From NCBI GenBank assembly GCA_030267965.1, contig BRYA01000377.1, positions 531 to 64,530 of the forward strand: 64,000 nt of DNA, given 5' to 3'. The translations under genes and the position numbers were made by a program. This DNA comes from Triparma columacea. Taxonomy: Eukaryota > Sar > Bolidophyceae > Parmales > Triparmaceae. Below the pieces are notes generated by a model that ran no database searches, had not been told where the DNA came from, and saw only the letters and a program-made list of their open reading frames with translations. Shown piece after piece: positions 10,201 through 19,287 of this stretch. Within the stretch, counting starts at the first letter, position 1, and each line of letters opens with the position of its first letter.

Positions 10201-12456
10201 TGGGCACCTCTCGTCGGGAGGGCCGTAAAGGCCAATTCAGTCTCGTCGTTTTGTCGTTTTGATAGGACTTTCGGCATTCCCAAACTACATCTGTGGTCGA
10301 GAAGTAGGGAATTTCCTCTAAAAAGCTTGTCCACCCCCTCCTCGTTGAATGCATCAGAGGTATATTGGTCAGCGGTCGTCGAGAGTGCTCCAGACGCCTT
10401 CCATTCCCACGTGAGTGATGGTCCACCAGGAGCATTAGGTTTCTTATCAACAGCGGCTCTATGCAGGACGCCCTTCATGGAGCTTCCATTCAGAATCTTC
10501 TCGACGTCCTCCCCGTTCATACCCGCGGCGACCGAAGCATCTTGGCCAATTGCGATGCCTTCGTCGGGAAGTAACACCCCTCCTTCCAAGAGTTCGTACT
10601 TTCTACCGTTGAATAGCTCGCAGAGCTTGAAGGGTCCACGACATGCCGTCAGTGCCATAAAGTACTTGCCATCTTTCTTATTATCTGTGAAAAGCAAAGC
10701 GAAGAGCGAAACAAATCACGAACATTTTCATTAGTTGGGTTACAGTCACATCGGGACGGCAGCAGTTCTATTTTGGGAAGAAATCGCGGGCGTGATCTTG
10801 CCGTGCTGCGTGATAGCTGTCGTTATTTATGCCGCACTTGAACTTCTTACCTTTCTCAACAAGAATTACTCGCCCTGCTCTACAATATTCGTCGTCGGGG
10901 GGTGTCAGCTGTTCCCTTAACAGCTCGTCACGCGCCATACTAGGGTCTGCATTGGTGCCCTTTGGAGCAGCGGCCGTCGAGATCGGATCTGACAGATTAT
11001 ACAGGACAGCGTTTCCCAAAATTCTTCTCCCCATATGTGCCTTGGGACTGCTTGAAGGTTCCGAGTCTCCAGCTAGGCTGCTGGTACAATCGGAAGCCGA
11101 GCGATCAGAGATCGGGGCACCGAGACCGTTCATATCTTCCTTCACGTTGCTGTCAAGGCCCCCCATTCGAATAGTGCTATTGAGGAGGCTGCTCTTCCTC
11201 CTCGAGCATCTCTTCTTCTCCCCCGTCTCCGCCAAGAGAGGTATAATGATGTGGCCTACAGTAAAGGTTCCGCCCCTGCTAGCGACGTTTATCACCCCAT
11301 TTCCCTTTGTGAGCTGCTCCCCGATTAAAACCTTGTTGAAGTGTTTCTTGAGCGTGTTATTTGTGTCCCCGCCTACACCCCCCATCAAAGTTCTGTAGAA
11401 AGAAGTCATCATCTCATCATCGCTAACCCCAAAGAGGGGGGCGAGCGAATGGTTGGAAGTACTGAGTTGGCCCATCTTGTCTAGCGTTATGCTCTGCAAC
11501 ATTCCTTCGACCGTGTCGTTGTGCTGCGAGTGATTGAATCAAAAGGGAGGGGTTAATTACAGGTGGATTGTTAATTAGAGGATTCTGGACAGTGCGTATT
11601 GCGGTCTCACCTGTTCGAGCTCATTATAGATGAAACTGAGGTCGCCATCATTATTACGGAGGTCGTTAAAAGTCTCATCATAAACATCTCCCGTTGATGG
11701 TAAGTCTGATGCCTTGACAGTTTCGAAATTATGACAGCCCTTCAGCCCATAAAGAAGCTGTTCGCAACCTGCGCGGTCGCCAAGTATCAACGAGAGCTCG
11801 AGCTTCCCGTTGCCAAGATCGGCATAGTAATCCTCTTTAGAATATCTTGTCGAAAGCGCTCCGGAATCCCACTCAACTTGCTCTAATTCACAAGCACTGA
11901 GCAGCCTAGAAGATGGACTTTCGCAACTGCCATCGTAAAGCGCCAGCTCGCCTCCTCGAAGTTCCATATAGTGATACGTGTGGAGGGCAAGGGACTTTTT
12001 TTGGGCACCTATCGTCGGGTGGGCCGTAAAGGCCAATTCAGTCTCGTCGTTTCGTCGTTTTGACAGGATTTTCAACTTTCCTAAACTACATCTGTGGTCG
12101 AGAAGTAGGGAATTTCCTCTAAAAAGCTTACCCACCCCCTCCTCGTCGAATGCATCAGAGGTATATTGGTCAGCGGTTGTCGAGAGTGCTCCAGACGCCT
12201 TCCGTTCCAAGGTAAGTGATCGTCCACCAGGAGTGTTAGGTGTCTCATAAACAGCGGCTCTATTCAAGACGCCCTCCATGGCGCTACCATTCAGAATGTC
12301 TTTGGCGTCCTTCCCGTTTATACACGCGACGACCGAAGCATCGTGGCCAATTGCATATCCTTGGTCACGGACACGCGTGAGATCTTCATGTTGTCTACTT
12401 GCAAACACGTACTGCGCGACGAACACAAGACAACTTATAAAAATTATGCTCTTCAT
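7297..12456 (-). CDS. Signal peptide and duplicated unknown ectodomain (exons 1-8), probably the 5' part of the receptor kinase gene
   Basis: Exons: 12456-11611, 11523-10851, 10684-9764, 9597-9493, 9287-8937, 8747-8115, 7993-7814, 7644-7297. The first begins with a clear signal peptide (MKSIIFISCLVFVAQYVFA). Exons 1 and 3 carry one module of about 220 residues with most positions identical (shared LFRGNSLLLDHRCSLG and LSLILGDRAGCEQLL). Exons 2, 3 and 7 end alike (D-D-E-x-C, then I-L-V). Exons 4 and 5 share an acidic S-S-D-V-E-E segment, and exons 3 and 8 share A-L-T-A-C followed by L-E-G-G-V. After the phase-0 first junction all junctions are phase 1, including the one into the exon at 7168, so splicing would give a single protein of about 3453 residues with the kinase. 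I recognise no family; scattered serpin-like phrases in exon 2 are too weak to use. An alternative is a separate secreted protein gene ending near here, but I see no stop codon that would close it. Confidence 0.6.
7645..7813 (-). repeat. Conserved duplicated intron, copy 3
   Basis: A 169-nt intron between exons 7 and 8 of the giant gene. It shares long near-identical stretches with the introns at 9598-9763 and 10685-10850, including the 3' part GATTTGCTTCGCTC just before the acceptor. Confidence 0.85.
8824..8896. repeat. 12-bp minisatellite in an intron
   Basis: Imperfect tandem copies of GAGGATGTGGAC-like units inside the intron 8748-8936 of the giant gene. On the minus strand this makes a pyrimidine-rich C-A-C-A-T-C-C-T-C tract upstream of the 3' splice site. 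Confidence 0.8.
9598..9763 (-). repeat. Conserved duplicated intron, copy 2
   Basis: A 166-nt intron between exons 3 and 4 of the giant gene, almost the same as the intron at 7645-7813 over most of its length, from the donor GTAAGCATCGAGGA to the motif before the acceptor. Confidence 0.85.
10685..10850 (-). repeat. Conserved duplicated intron, copy 1 (more diverged)
   Basis: A 166-nt intron between exons 2 and 3 of the giant gene. It aligns with the other two copies (shared AACTGCTGCCGTCCCGATG, then a GATTTG..TTCGCTC end) but with more changes. Confidence 0.75.
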
Positions 12457-13137
12457 CGGAATAGTAACTTGTATTTCTTGTGTAAGATCTCTGAAGCCTG
12501 TTAAAACATGGTGAGCAATAAGCGAAGGGCAGCAGTTGGTGGGGTGTTTAGGTTAGACTCACGATTGTCATTAATAACGGGTTACGATACATGGATTTAT
12601 GATATATCGCTCGATATCAAAGTACGAAAACGCTTCTTCCCCCACCCTCAGCTCATAATCCTCAAAAAACAAACAAACTCTGCTCGCTCAATGTTCGTGT
12701 GGTAATTAACAATGCTTTTCCCTACAATAACAAACAAGTACCCATATTGTGTAATTGGCTCCGACGGGGACAATAATCGGACACGTGTGATGCTCACCTT
12801 AAATAAAACAGATTCTGAGAGCTTAGTATGATAGTGGGATTGTTTTAGGTGTTATCAGTTTCATTTCGTGTTCCATTACATTTCTTTTCAGAGCACCTAG
12901 TTCTTTTCCTCCGCTTCGAATCCACCATGAGCCCTCCGGTTTCGCGCCACTGTAATTCTTGCCCTCACGCCCCTGCAATTTGTAACCGTAAGGCGTCAAC
13001 ATTTGATATTAAATTACGTTCCGCCCATCTCGACCCCCCACCTTAATCAGACAATAATAAACGAAACACCCTCGGCCTTCTTTCAAAGTGCAACCTCCTT
13101 TCAATTATGTTCCTGCTCCGTTGCTCCTTTCCCCCCC
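12457..13137. other. Intergenic region, 5' flank of the giant receptor gene
   Basis: The 681 bp lie between the start codon at 12456 (minus) and the stop codon of the methyltransferase at 13138. Only short, unconvincing open frames are present. It should contain the promoter of the giant gene; I see no clear TATA box or repeat. Confidence 0.5.
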
Positions 13138-14430
13138 TCACGCGATCTTTTCATAGACGTACCCATTGTTAAGCTGCAGATCTCCAGCCCCATCGACCAC
13201 CTCCTCGATGAGCTTGAACGAGCTGCCCCTTAAGCGCTCGTCTACAATGATGACCCTTGACCCAACCTTGATGTTCTGCTCGATTGCCCTCTCGACTTCG
13301 CCCTTATTGAAGAATGAAGCAGTCGCGATGACAATATCTGCCTTTGTGAGGTACTTTGATTGGACAACTGGGGGGAAAGGGGAGGGAGGGGAGGGAGGGG
13401 GAGAGAGTTGGTTGGAATAGGTTATCGTGGCAGAGAACGAAAAATCTCAGAGGCCTGCCTCACCTGGGTCATTGAAATCCCCGCTTACGAACTCTGCGCT
13501 TGCCTTCCTCCCCCTAACTTTCCCCCTGTAGCCGTTGCTCAGCTTGACTAGCTCGGGCAGAAACTCGATGCCCGTGGCCTTGCCGAGGGCTGGGAAGAGC
13601 GCAGCGGCACCAAGCGTTGTTCTGCCGCAACCACTTCCAAGGTCCACGAGGATCTCTGTAGGAAGGGGAGAAGGGAGAAGGAAGAAGGGAGAAGGGAGAA
13701 GGGAGAAGAGAAGGGAGGAGGGATGAGCATCAACTTACGGGGCACCCCCACGTAAGTTCAGTATAACACGAATCTCAACCCTGACCCCCGACCCTGACCC
13801 CAACTACTCACCTCCCCTCTGTGGCCTTGCAGCCCTCAACAAAACGGCCAGGAAGTCCAAGTTGGTCTCACTATACCTCAAGCTTTTATCCTTGACATCC
13901 CTCGTCACCTTCCCCTCCTGATACTTCTCCTTTGCCTCGTTGGCCTGCCTCCTCCTGTTGATGTAACCCTTTGTACCCTCCTCCACCTCCTCCTTTTCCC
14001 AGTCTGCATTGTCAAAGGCGTTTCTGACGGAAGAAGTCGCGGCCTCTTCCTCCTCCGTCAGTACAAAAGCCTCGGCACCGAGGGAGGGTATAAGCCTAGC
14101 GAACGAAAGCCCGACAGCGGCAATTCCAACCAGGGTCGCTCCAAGGATAGGAACGTTGATGGTAGAAATTATGTCGCCCAGTGGATCGTCAGAGTAGGAG
14201 ATCGCGATACTTGGAATCTCAAAGACATTTGAAAGGGACGCTGATGTTATTAGGGTCGTGACCTCGTTAAAGGAGGACAGAGATGTTGATGAGTCATGAG
14301 GTGCCACACGCATATTTGGTTTTTTGCTGATTGAGCGAAGTGAGGGTCGAATAAATATGTGCTGGGTTGTAAATGCACTCGTGATATCGAATGCGAGCGA
14401 TAACAACGCAAGAGCAAGTAACCGAACCAT
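13138..14430 (-). CDS. Plastid-targeted SAM-dependent methyltransferase, DOT1-like fold
   Basis: Three exons: 14430-13812, 13655-13464 and 13367-13138, giving 346 residues. The N-terminus is a signal peptide followed by D-I-T-S-A-F-T-T, matching the heterokont plastid pre-sequence pattern in which cleavage leaves a phenylalanine at position 1. A hydrophobic stretch (I-L-G-A-T-L-V-G-I-A-A-V-G) lies near residue 95. The Rossmann core is in exon 2: V-D-L-G-S-G-C-G-R (AdoMet motif I), then G-I-E-F-L-P-E-L, a G-D-F element and, across the next junction, A-D-I-V-I-A-T-A-S-F-F. The D-L-G-S-G-x-G motif and the later layout recall DOT1-like methyltransferases, but the substrate cannot be read from the sequence. 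Intron phases (both 1) keep the frame. Confidence 0.75.
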
Positions 14431-14757
14431 GTTTGAATCCGAGTTAAAAATTAGGTCTAAGATGAGCCGGTGGTGAAAAAACGCTCGGATCCTTACTAAT
14501 ACTATATAAGTAGCAAGAAATCGCTGCTTCTTCGTTGCCTCATCATCTAGCTCTAAGTAGATATGTCCTCTTCATTTACGTGATGCGGGCGTGTCTTTAA
14601 ACATTGCAGGTTGCAATCGACGCCCTCACGGGACCACGAGTGCCCAAGCTTTGAGCAGAGATGGTGACCGGGCATTTTTTTTTTGCTTTCCTGTTTCCTG
14701 AAAAAATCCCAAAAATCCCAAAGCTATTTTTTTTTTCAGTTCAAATGCATCGTCACT
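14431..14757. other. Intergenic region between methyltransferase and cyclin genes
   Basis: Holds the 5' flank of the methyltransferase gene and the 3' flank of the cyclin gene, both on the minus strand. A weak TATA-like run (CTATATAAG near 14500) is visible. No gene is seen. Confidence 0.4.
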
Positions 14758-16225
14758 TCATATCCCGTTCGCTCTTTCCGCCAGCATGTCTACAACTCTT
14801 GCTACCTCCCCTCTCTTCTTATCAAGAGCCAATATTTGCATCCAGTTCCTCCCCTTAAACGGCACCGCCCCCACGCTCTCCAGCGCCAGCATGATTGCCG
14901 TCTTCGCCACGACCTCGTGCGTCACGCATGTGCAAAGCCTCGTCAAGTAGCTGTCGTTAACTAGGCCCGTGGCGATCTGGAAGATTAATTGGGGGAAGAT
15001 CTTCTTGGGCTCCGGGTGGCTGTTGTCGTAGAGGCCCCGCACGAGGGCGTTGCTAGCGAGCATCTTCATCTCATCCATCAGGCTCTGGTAGGGATGCTTC
15101 ACGTTGAGGTCGAAGGAGAGGGTGTAGAGGACGATCCTCTCGAGTAGGAGAATGCGGTCCTTCATCAGGAGGAAGGTGGAGCCTTTGACATCCATGGGGA
15201 CGTAGTCATCGGCCTCATCGGACCCAGCTCCGCGAGCGAGGTCGCGGAGCTCTGATTTCGCCTTCTTGGCAGTGAGGAGGACTGGAATGACAGGGAGGGA
15301 GAAAGGGGGGTTTAGGCCGTGCATTAAGTGTGTGTGTTGTGGGGATTTTTGCTCATGCTCGCGCTTCGTTCAAGCTCTTTAATCTTCCGTCCCCATCCCC
15401 CCCCCCCCTCACCCCCTCTCTCACCTTGTTGAATCTTCTTGGGGGTCTCCTCCACCTTGCAGGCTAGGAAGAGGCAGGCGATGGCGGTCTCTAGCTTGTC
15501 ATGGGAGTTAAAGGACTGGCGGGAGTAGAAGCGATGGTAGAATACCAACGCCGTAGACCAGGTAAGTCGGGGTCTGGGGGTGCGGTGGGGGGTGGGGGGT
15601 GGGGGGAGGGAAGGAAGGGAAGACTGGTTAGATGAAAGAAGGGAGGGCGAGGAGGGGGGGGTCGAAGACGACACACACGCATCAAGCCAATACCCCTTCC
15701 ATGGCATCCTTCCGACCCCTCTCATCCCTCCAGATAACCCTCATAACCCATGAGCCTTCCCACCACCTCTTGACTTACAAATTAAGAACCTTCCCAAGGT
15801 ACAATATGAACTGCAGTCCCTCCCCCCTCTCTCTCGCCTCCTCTTCCACCGTCATTTCCTTGGAGACCACTGCGAAGTGTGGGGCAGAGGTGGGATGGTG
15901 AGGTGGGATGGTGAGGTGGGATGTGGGTGGGATGGTGAGGGTGTGTTCGAGGGTGCATTTGAGGGTGCATTTTATCATTGTTTAGAGGCTATTTGTGTGT
16001 AAATACGGTATGTAGTGATCATTCCAAAGTATTTTGTGTCTTGTAGTGCGTCAAAATGTCTCCGTAAGCACCGAATGTTTCCCAAATGTGTCTTCCTCTT
16101 CCGTCTCATATTTGGACCTTCCTAATCTCTTGTCTTGATTGGTTTAACTTACCGCTTGGTAATAAATTGGGGTCCTCATTAGCTGGATCTATCCACCGTT
16201 CCTGCAATAAATGATGTTCTACCAT
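14758..16225 (-). CDS. Cyclin, transcription-type (T/K/L-like)
   Basis: Four exons: 16225-16153, 15869-15779, 15573-15425 and 15281-14758, joined in frame to 278 residues. The cyclin box reads T-W-S-T-A-L-V-F-Y-H-R-F-Y, then C-L-F-L-A-C-K-V-E-E-T-P-K-K, which fits the cyclin T/K/L group that partners CDK9/12-type kinases acting on RNA polymerase II. A second helical fold follows: L-L-E-R-I-V-L-Y-T-L-S-F-D-L-N-V-K-H-P-Y is the typical link. The protein is short, without a long C-terminal tail. I chose the methionine at 16225 because the tryptophan-containing N-terminal helix follows it at the usual distance; an in-frame methionine at 16288 would add 21 residues. Assignment to a single cyclin subtype is not certain. 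Confidence 0.8.
15893..15942. repeat. Short tandem repeat in the cyclin gene's first intron
   Basis: Copies of a GTGGGATGGTGAG-like unit (about 13-14 bp), imperfect, within the intron 15870-16152 just upstream of its 3' splice site on the minus strand. Confidence 0.75.
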
Positions 16226-16348
16226 GTTGAAAGAGGTTTGTTTGGATGTTTTCGATCGAAAACATTTCTCCCATTTCCCCACTTTCACTCTTCACTCATT
16301 ATCACTCTCTAAGTCGCTCCAAAACGCTATATTCATCCATAATCTGCC

Positions 16349-16357
16349 TATATATAA
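16349..16357 (+). promoter_or_regulatory. TATA-like box
   Basis: TATATATAA about 90 bp upstream of the start codon at 16450. It is the clearest TATA element I noticed, and the spacing suits a core promoter for the plus-strand gene. Confidence 0.45.
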
Positions 16358-16449
16358 GCAGACACCATTCTAACTCTTCAATTATCACTCAATTACCACT
16401 CAATTACACCATAACCTTCTGCCACCGTGCCGACTTGTACGGTTCCACA

Positions 16450-19227
16450 ATGCAAACCACAATGCACACAATGAATTCCAACATACTTAGACTAGCGGCC
16501 CGTAAAATCGTACGCCCTACACCTATAGCGCTAGACAAATGTGCGCGTACATTTCAAATTCTCAGTCGATCCAATCCTATCCTCCCCGTTGTCCCCCACC
16601 CCTTCCCAACCCGAACCTTCTCCACAAACCCTTCAACCTCCTATCACTCTGCCCACCCGCTTCTGGCGGAGTGGGAATCGGATCCAAGAGCGTACACCGT
16701 CCTGGACATTATGAGAACGTACAACAAAAGGGAGAGCGACTTCAACGAGTTAGAGGATATGTGTAGGATCATTGAGGTCATCAGGTGAGAATGGATACTT
16801 GGCCGGCAATACAACAAATTCAATAAAACTCAACTGTCCGCTTACTTCCAACACCCCCGCCTCCGCTGCCTCCACTGCAGCAAGCACAACAATGCCTATC
16901 TCCAAAAATTTCTCAGCAATCCCAAAAATCAAGAGCTGGTACGTTCCTTCCACTACTCCCTCCCCCTCCCTCCCCCTCCCTCCCTCTCTATCCCTCCTCT
17001 CTAACCCCCCCCCCACCCCACCCCCTCCTTGCTGCAGTTCAAGCCTCTCATTTCCTCCCTCCATGATGCCTCCCTCATGTCCTCCTCTTGGTCTCCCCAA
17101 AGCAAGCTAAGGAAGAACACCGTAAGGAAGACCCTGAATTTCCTCAGTACCTCCATTTCCTCCGATTTAAGGTTCGAAGTCCCCACTTTCTCCAACCCTT
17201 ACGAGCAAGATGTCGACAAGGCATACTCTAGCGCCTCGTCGTTTCCTGAGTCCTCCCTATCCTCCATAACCACCTTGGTCTCCAGCCTGCTCGGACCCAC
17301 CATCCCAAGGTCCTCAAAGCTCGACCTCCTCTCAGCGCTTGAGAAGGACCCCAAGACTCTCGTGGAACTGATGAAGTCGCCCGAGAATTACAGCGAATCC
17401 AAGGTCATCGTGGACATCTACAAACTCGCGGAGGAGGCTAGATTCCACTGGGCCGAGGATGGGATCCTGGAAAACCTAGTACAGGGGGAGAGGCTAGTGA
17501 ACCTTTTGGACGGCCTCCTCGAGGCCGGGGGGGGGGAGGAGTTCGCGTCAGTGATAAGGGCCGCGATTGTTGGGAGGATTAAGACGGGGGGAGGGCGCAA
17601 TATAGTCGTCAGGTCGAAGCTGCTGATCAGGGAGGACCTGATTAAAAGGGTTGTGGAGGAGTGGGGGGGAGGGAACTTGGCTAAATTTATGTACGGATAC
17701 TCCCAGGTTCACAGTTGGAAGGATTACACATCCCCTCAACCGGTCATTGACGAGATCTTGGAGAGGGGACCGGAGGGGGTGCTAGACAAGGGGGAAAGGG
17801 TGCCGTTTATCAACCAGGTAGAACTGCTTTATGCCATGGAAAAATTCGGAGTGGAGCTAACGGAGGAGTGGAAAGAGAGGTGAGCGGACAAGGCTAAGAG
17901 AGAGGAGAGGCGGGAACAACTGGACACTAAAGTAACTCATCACAATCATCATTTCGCGACATCCCACAGAGAGGTAGAAATGTTTACCATCAAGCAAGGG
18001 GAGGAAGGTGAGAACGGATGGCACAAAGACAAGAGCTGACATCCTTCGGTTCTCGCCGCTTAAGAAGGATAACACAACTAACCTCCAAACAACACACAAT
18101 ATGTGCGCAGCATACAGAAAGGACACTCAGATCAAGAAGGTAATCTTGAATACGCTAGACATCCTCTCTTACCCACACCAATATCCCGAGACCCCTCCTC
18201 CCTACCTCAATGACTTCCTGGAAATCCACGAAACTTCCGGCGCGGATTTCTCCCAAATGTCTCTGGCCACCCTCTTCGAGGCTTGCGGGTACTTCAAGGT
18301 TCCCGAGTCTGCCAATAACATCAAGCCTACAAAGGGGAACATGGTCAGGGCCGATATTCCTTACCAGGTCGCTCTGTTCCACCTTCGTAAGGTGATTGAA
18401 GTGAACGGCCTCCGCGCCTTCAACGTCGATGAGATCGGTCAGATTTCACTCGGACTAGGTCGGCTCGTCGTCCACGAGGACTTTATCCTGGGACAGATCG
18501 ACGCGAATGCGGAGGACCTAGTGAAGGCGGCCGTCCTTAGCGACGACTTCAAGAGCATCTTCAACGTATGCTCGTGGAAGGTGAGGAAAATATTACGGAC
18601 GAAATCACAAGAGGAGAAAGAAGAAGGGGGGAGAGAACTTACTAACTGCGACCCTTCAATTCACGAATGCCTTCTCCACAGACGAACATCTTCACCTCGA
18701 ACAAAGAGATCCTAAGAGCTCTAGGTGAGCACCCTGACTGGCTTATGAAGTCCAGGGAGGAAATGAAAATTAGACGAGGGGTCGGAATGAACCAGATGGG
18801 AATCATGAAAGGACCGGGAAATATGGACCACAGAGTTAAGATGACAGCACTCGTTTGCAAAGTACTTGAGGACGAGGATGAGGTGGAATTGTGCAAAAAC
18901 GTGCTTAGGGCCTTCAGGAAGATGTGGGACAAACGCGACGGTCTCGAGGTTAACCTTAAACTATTCTCACCGGAGTACAAGAAGAATGGCCGCGCTGACA
19001 TAACGACGTTCCTCGTCAACAACATCCTTGAAGGTCTCATCTACACAGGTCTCGACCACCCGGAGTTTATGAAGGCTGTGGACAGGAGGGTCTCCAAACA
19101 ATTCAACAAGAAAGGGAACGCAACCCCAAGAAACTTCAAGAGGATGAAAACCTCGTTTAGTACGCTAGCGGAGAGGACGGAGGCGAAGGACGAGCTCGTG
19201 GGAGAGTGGTGGAAGGGCTCGGATTAA
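16450..19227 (+). CDS. Unknown protein, probably mitochondrial
   Basis: Six exons: 16450-16784, 16881-16938, 17038-17879, 17970-18007, 18111-18580 and 18682-19227, all in frame, giving 762 residues. The start at 16450 is followed by a basic, Ser/Thr-rich N-terminus lacking acidic residues (L-R-L-A-A-R-K-I-V-R), which looks like a mitochondrial presequence. The rest is mostly helical, with no transmembrane segment and no motif I know. Alternation of short hydrophobic helices suggests a helical-repeat protein, possibly an organellar RNA or translation factor, but that is only a guess. Exons 2 (58 nt) and 4 (38 nt) are very short; both splice neatly and keep the frame. Confidence 0.7.
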
Positions 19228-19287
19228 ATAAGTCGCCGCCTCAAGTTGTCACTACAAGTCCCTAAAAAGTCATGTTCAAAAATTGGG

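Noticed and set aside
10851..11523. Serpin domain in exon 2 of the giant gene
   Set aside because: Only a few phrases (a G-G-x-G-G-D-T-N-N-T stretch and the helix before it) resemble serpins; no reactive-centre loop or C-terminal signature is visible.
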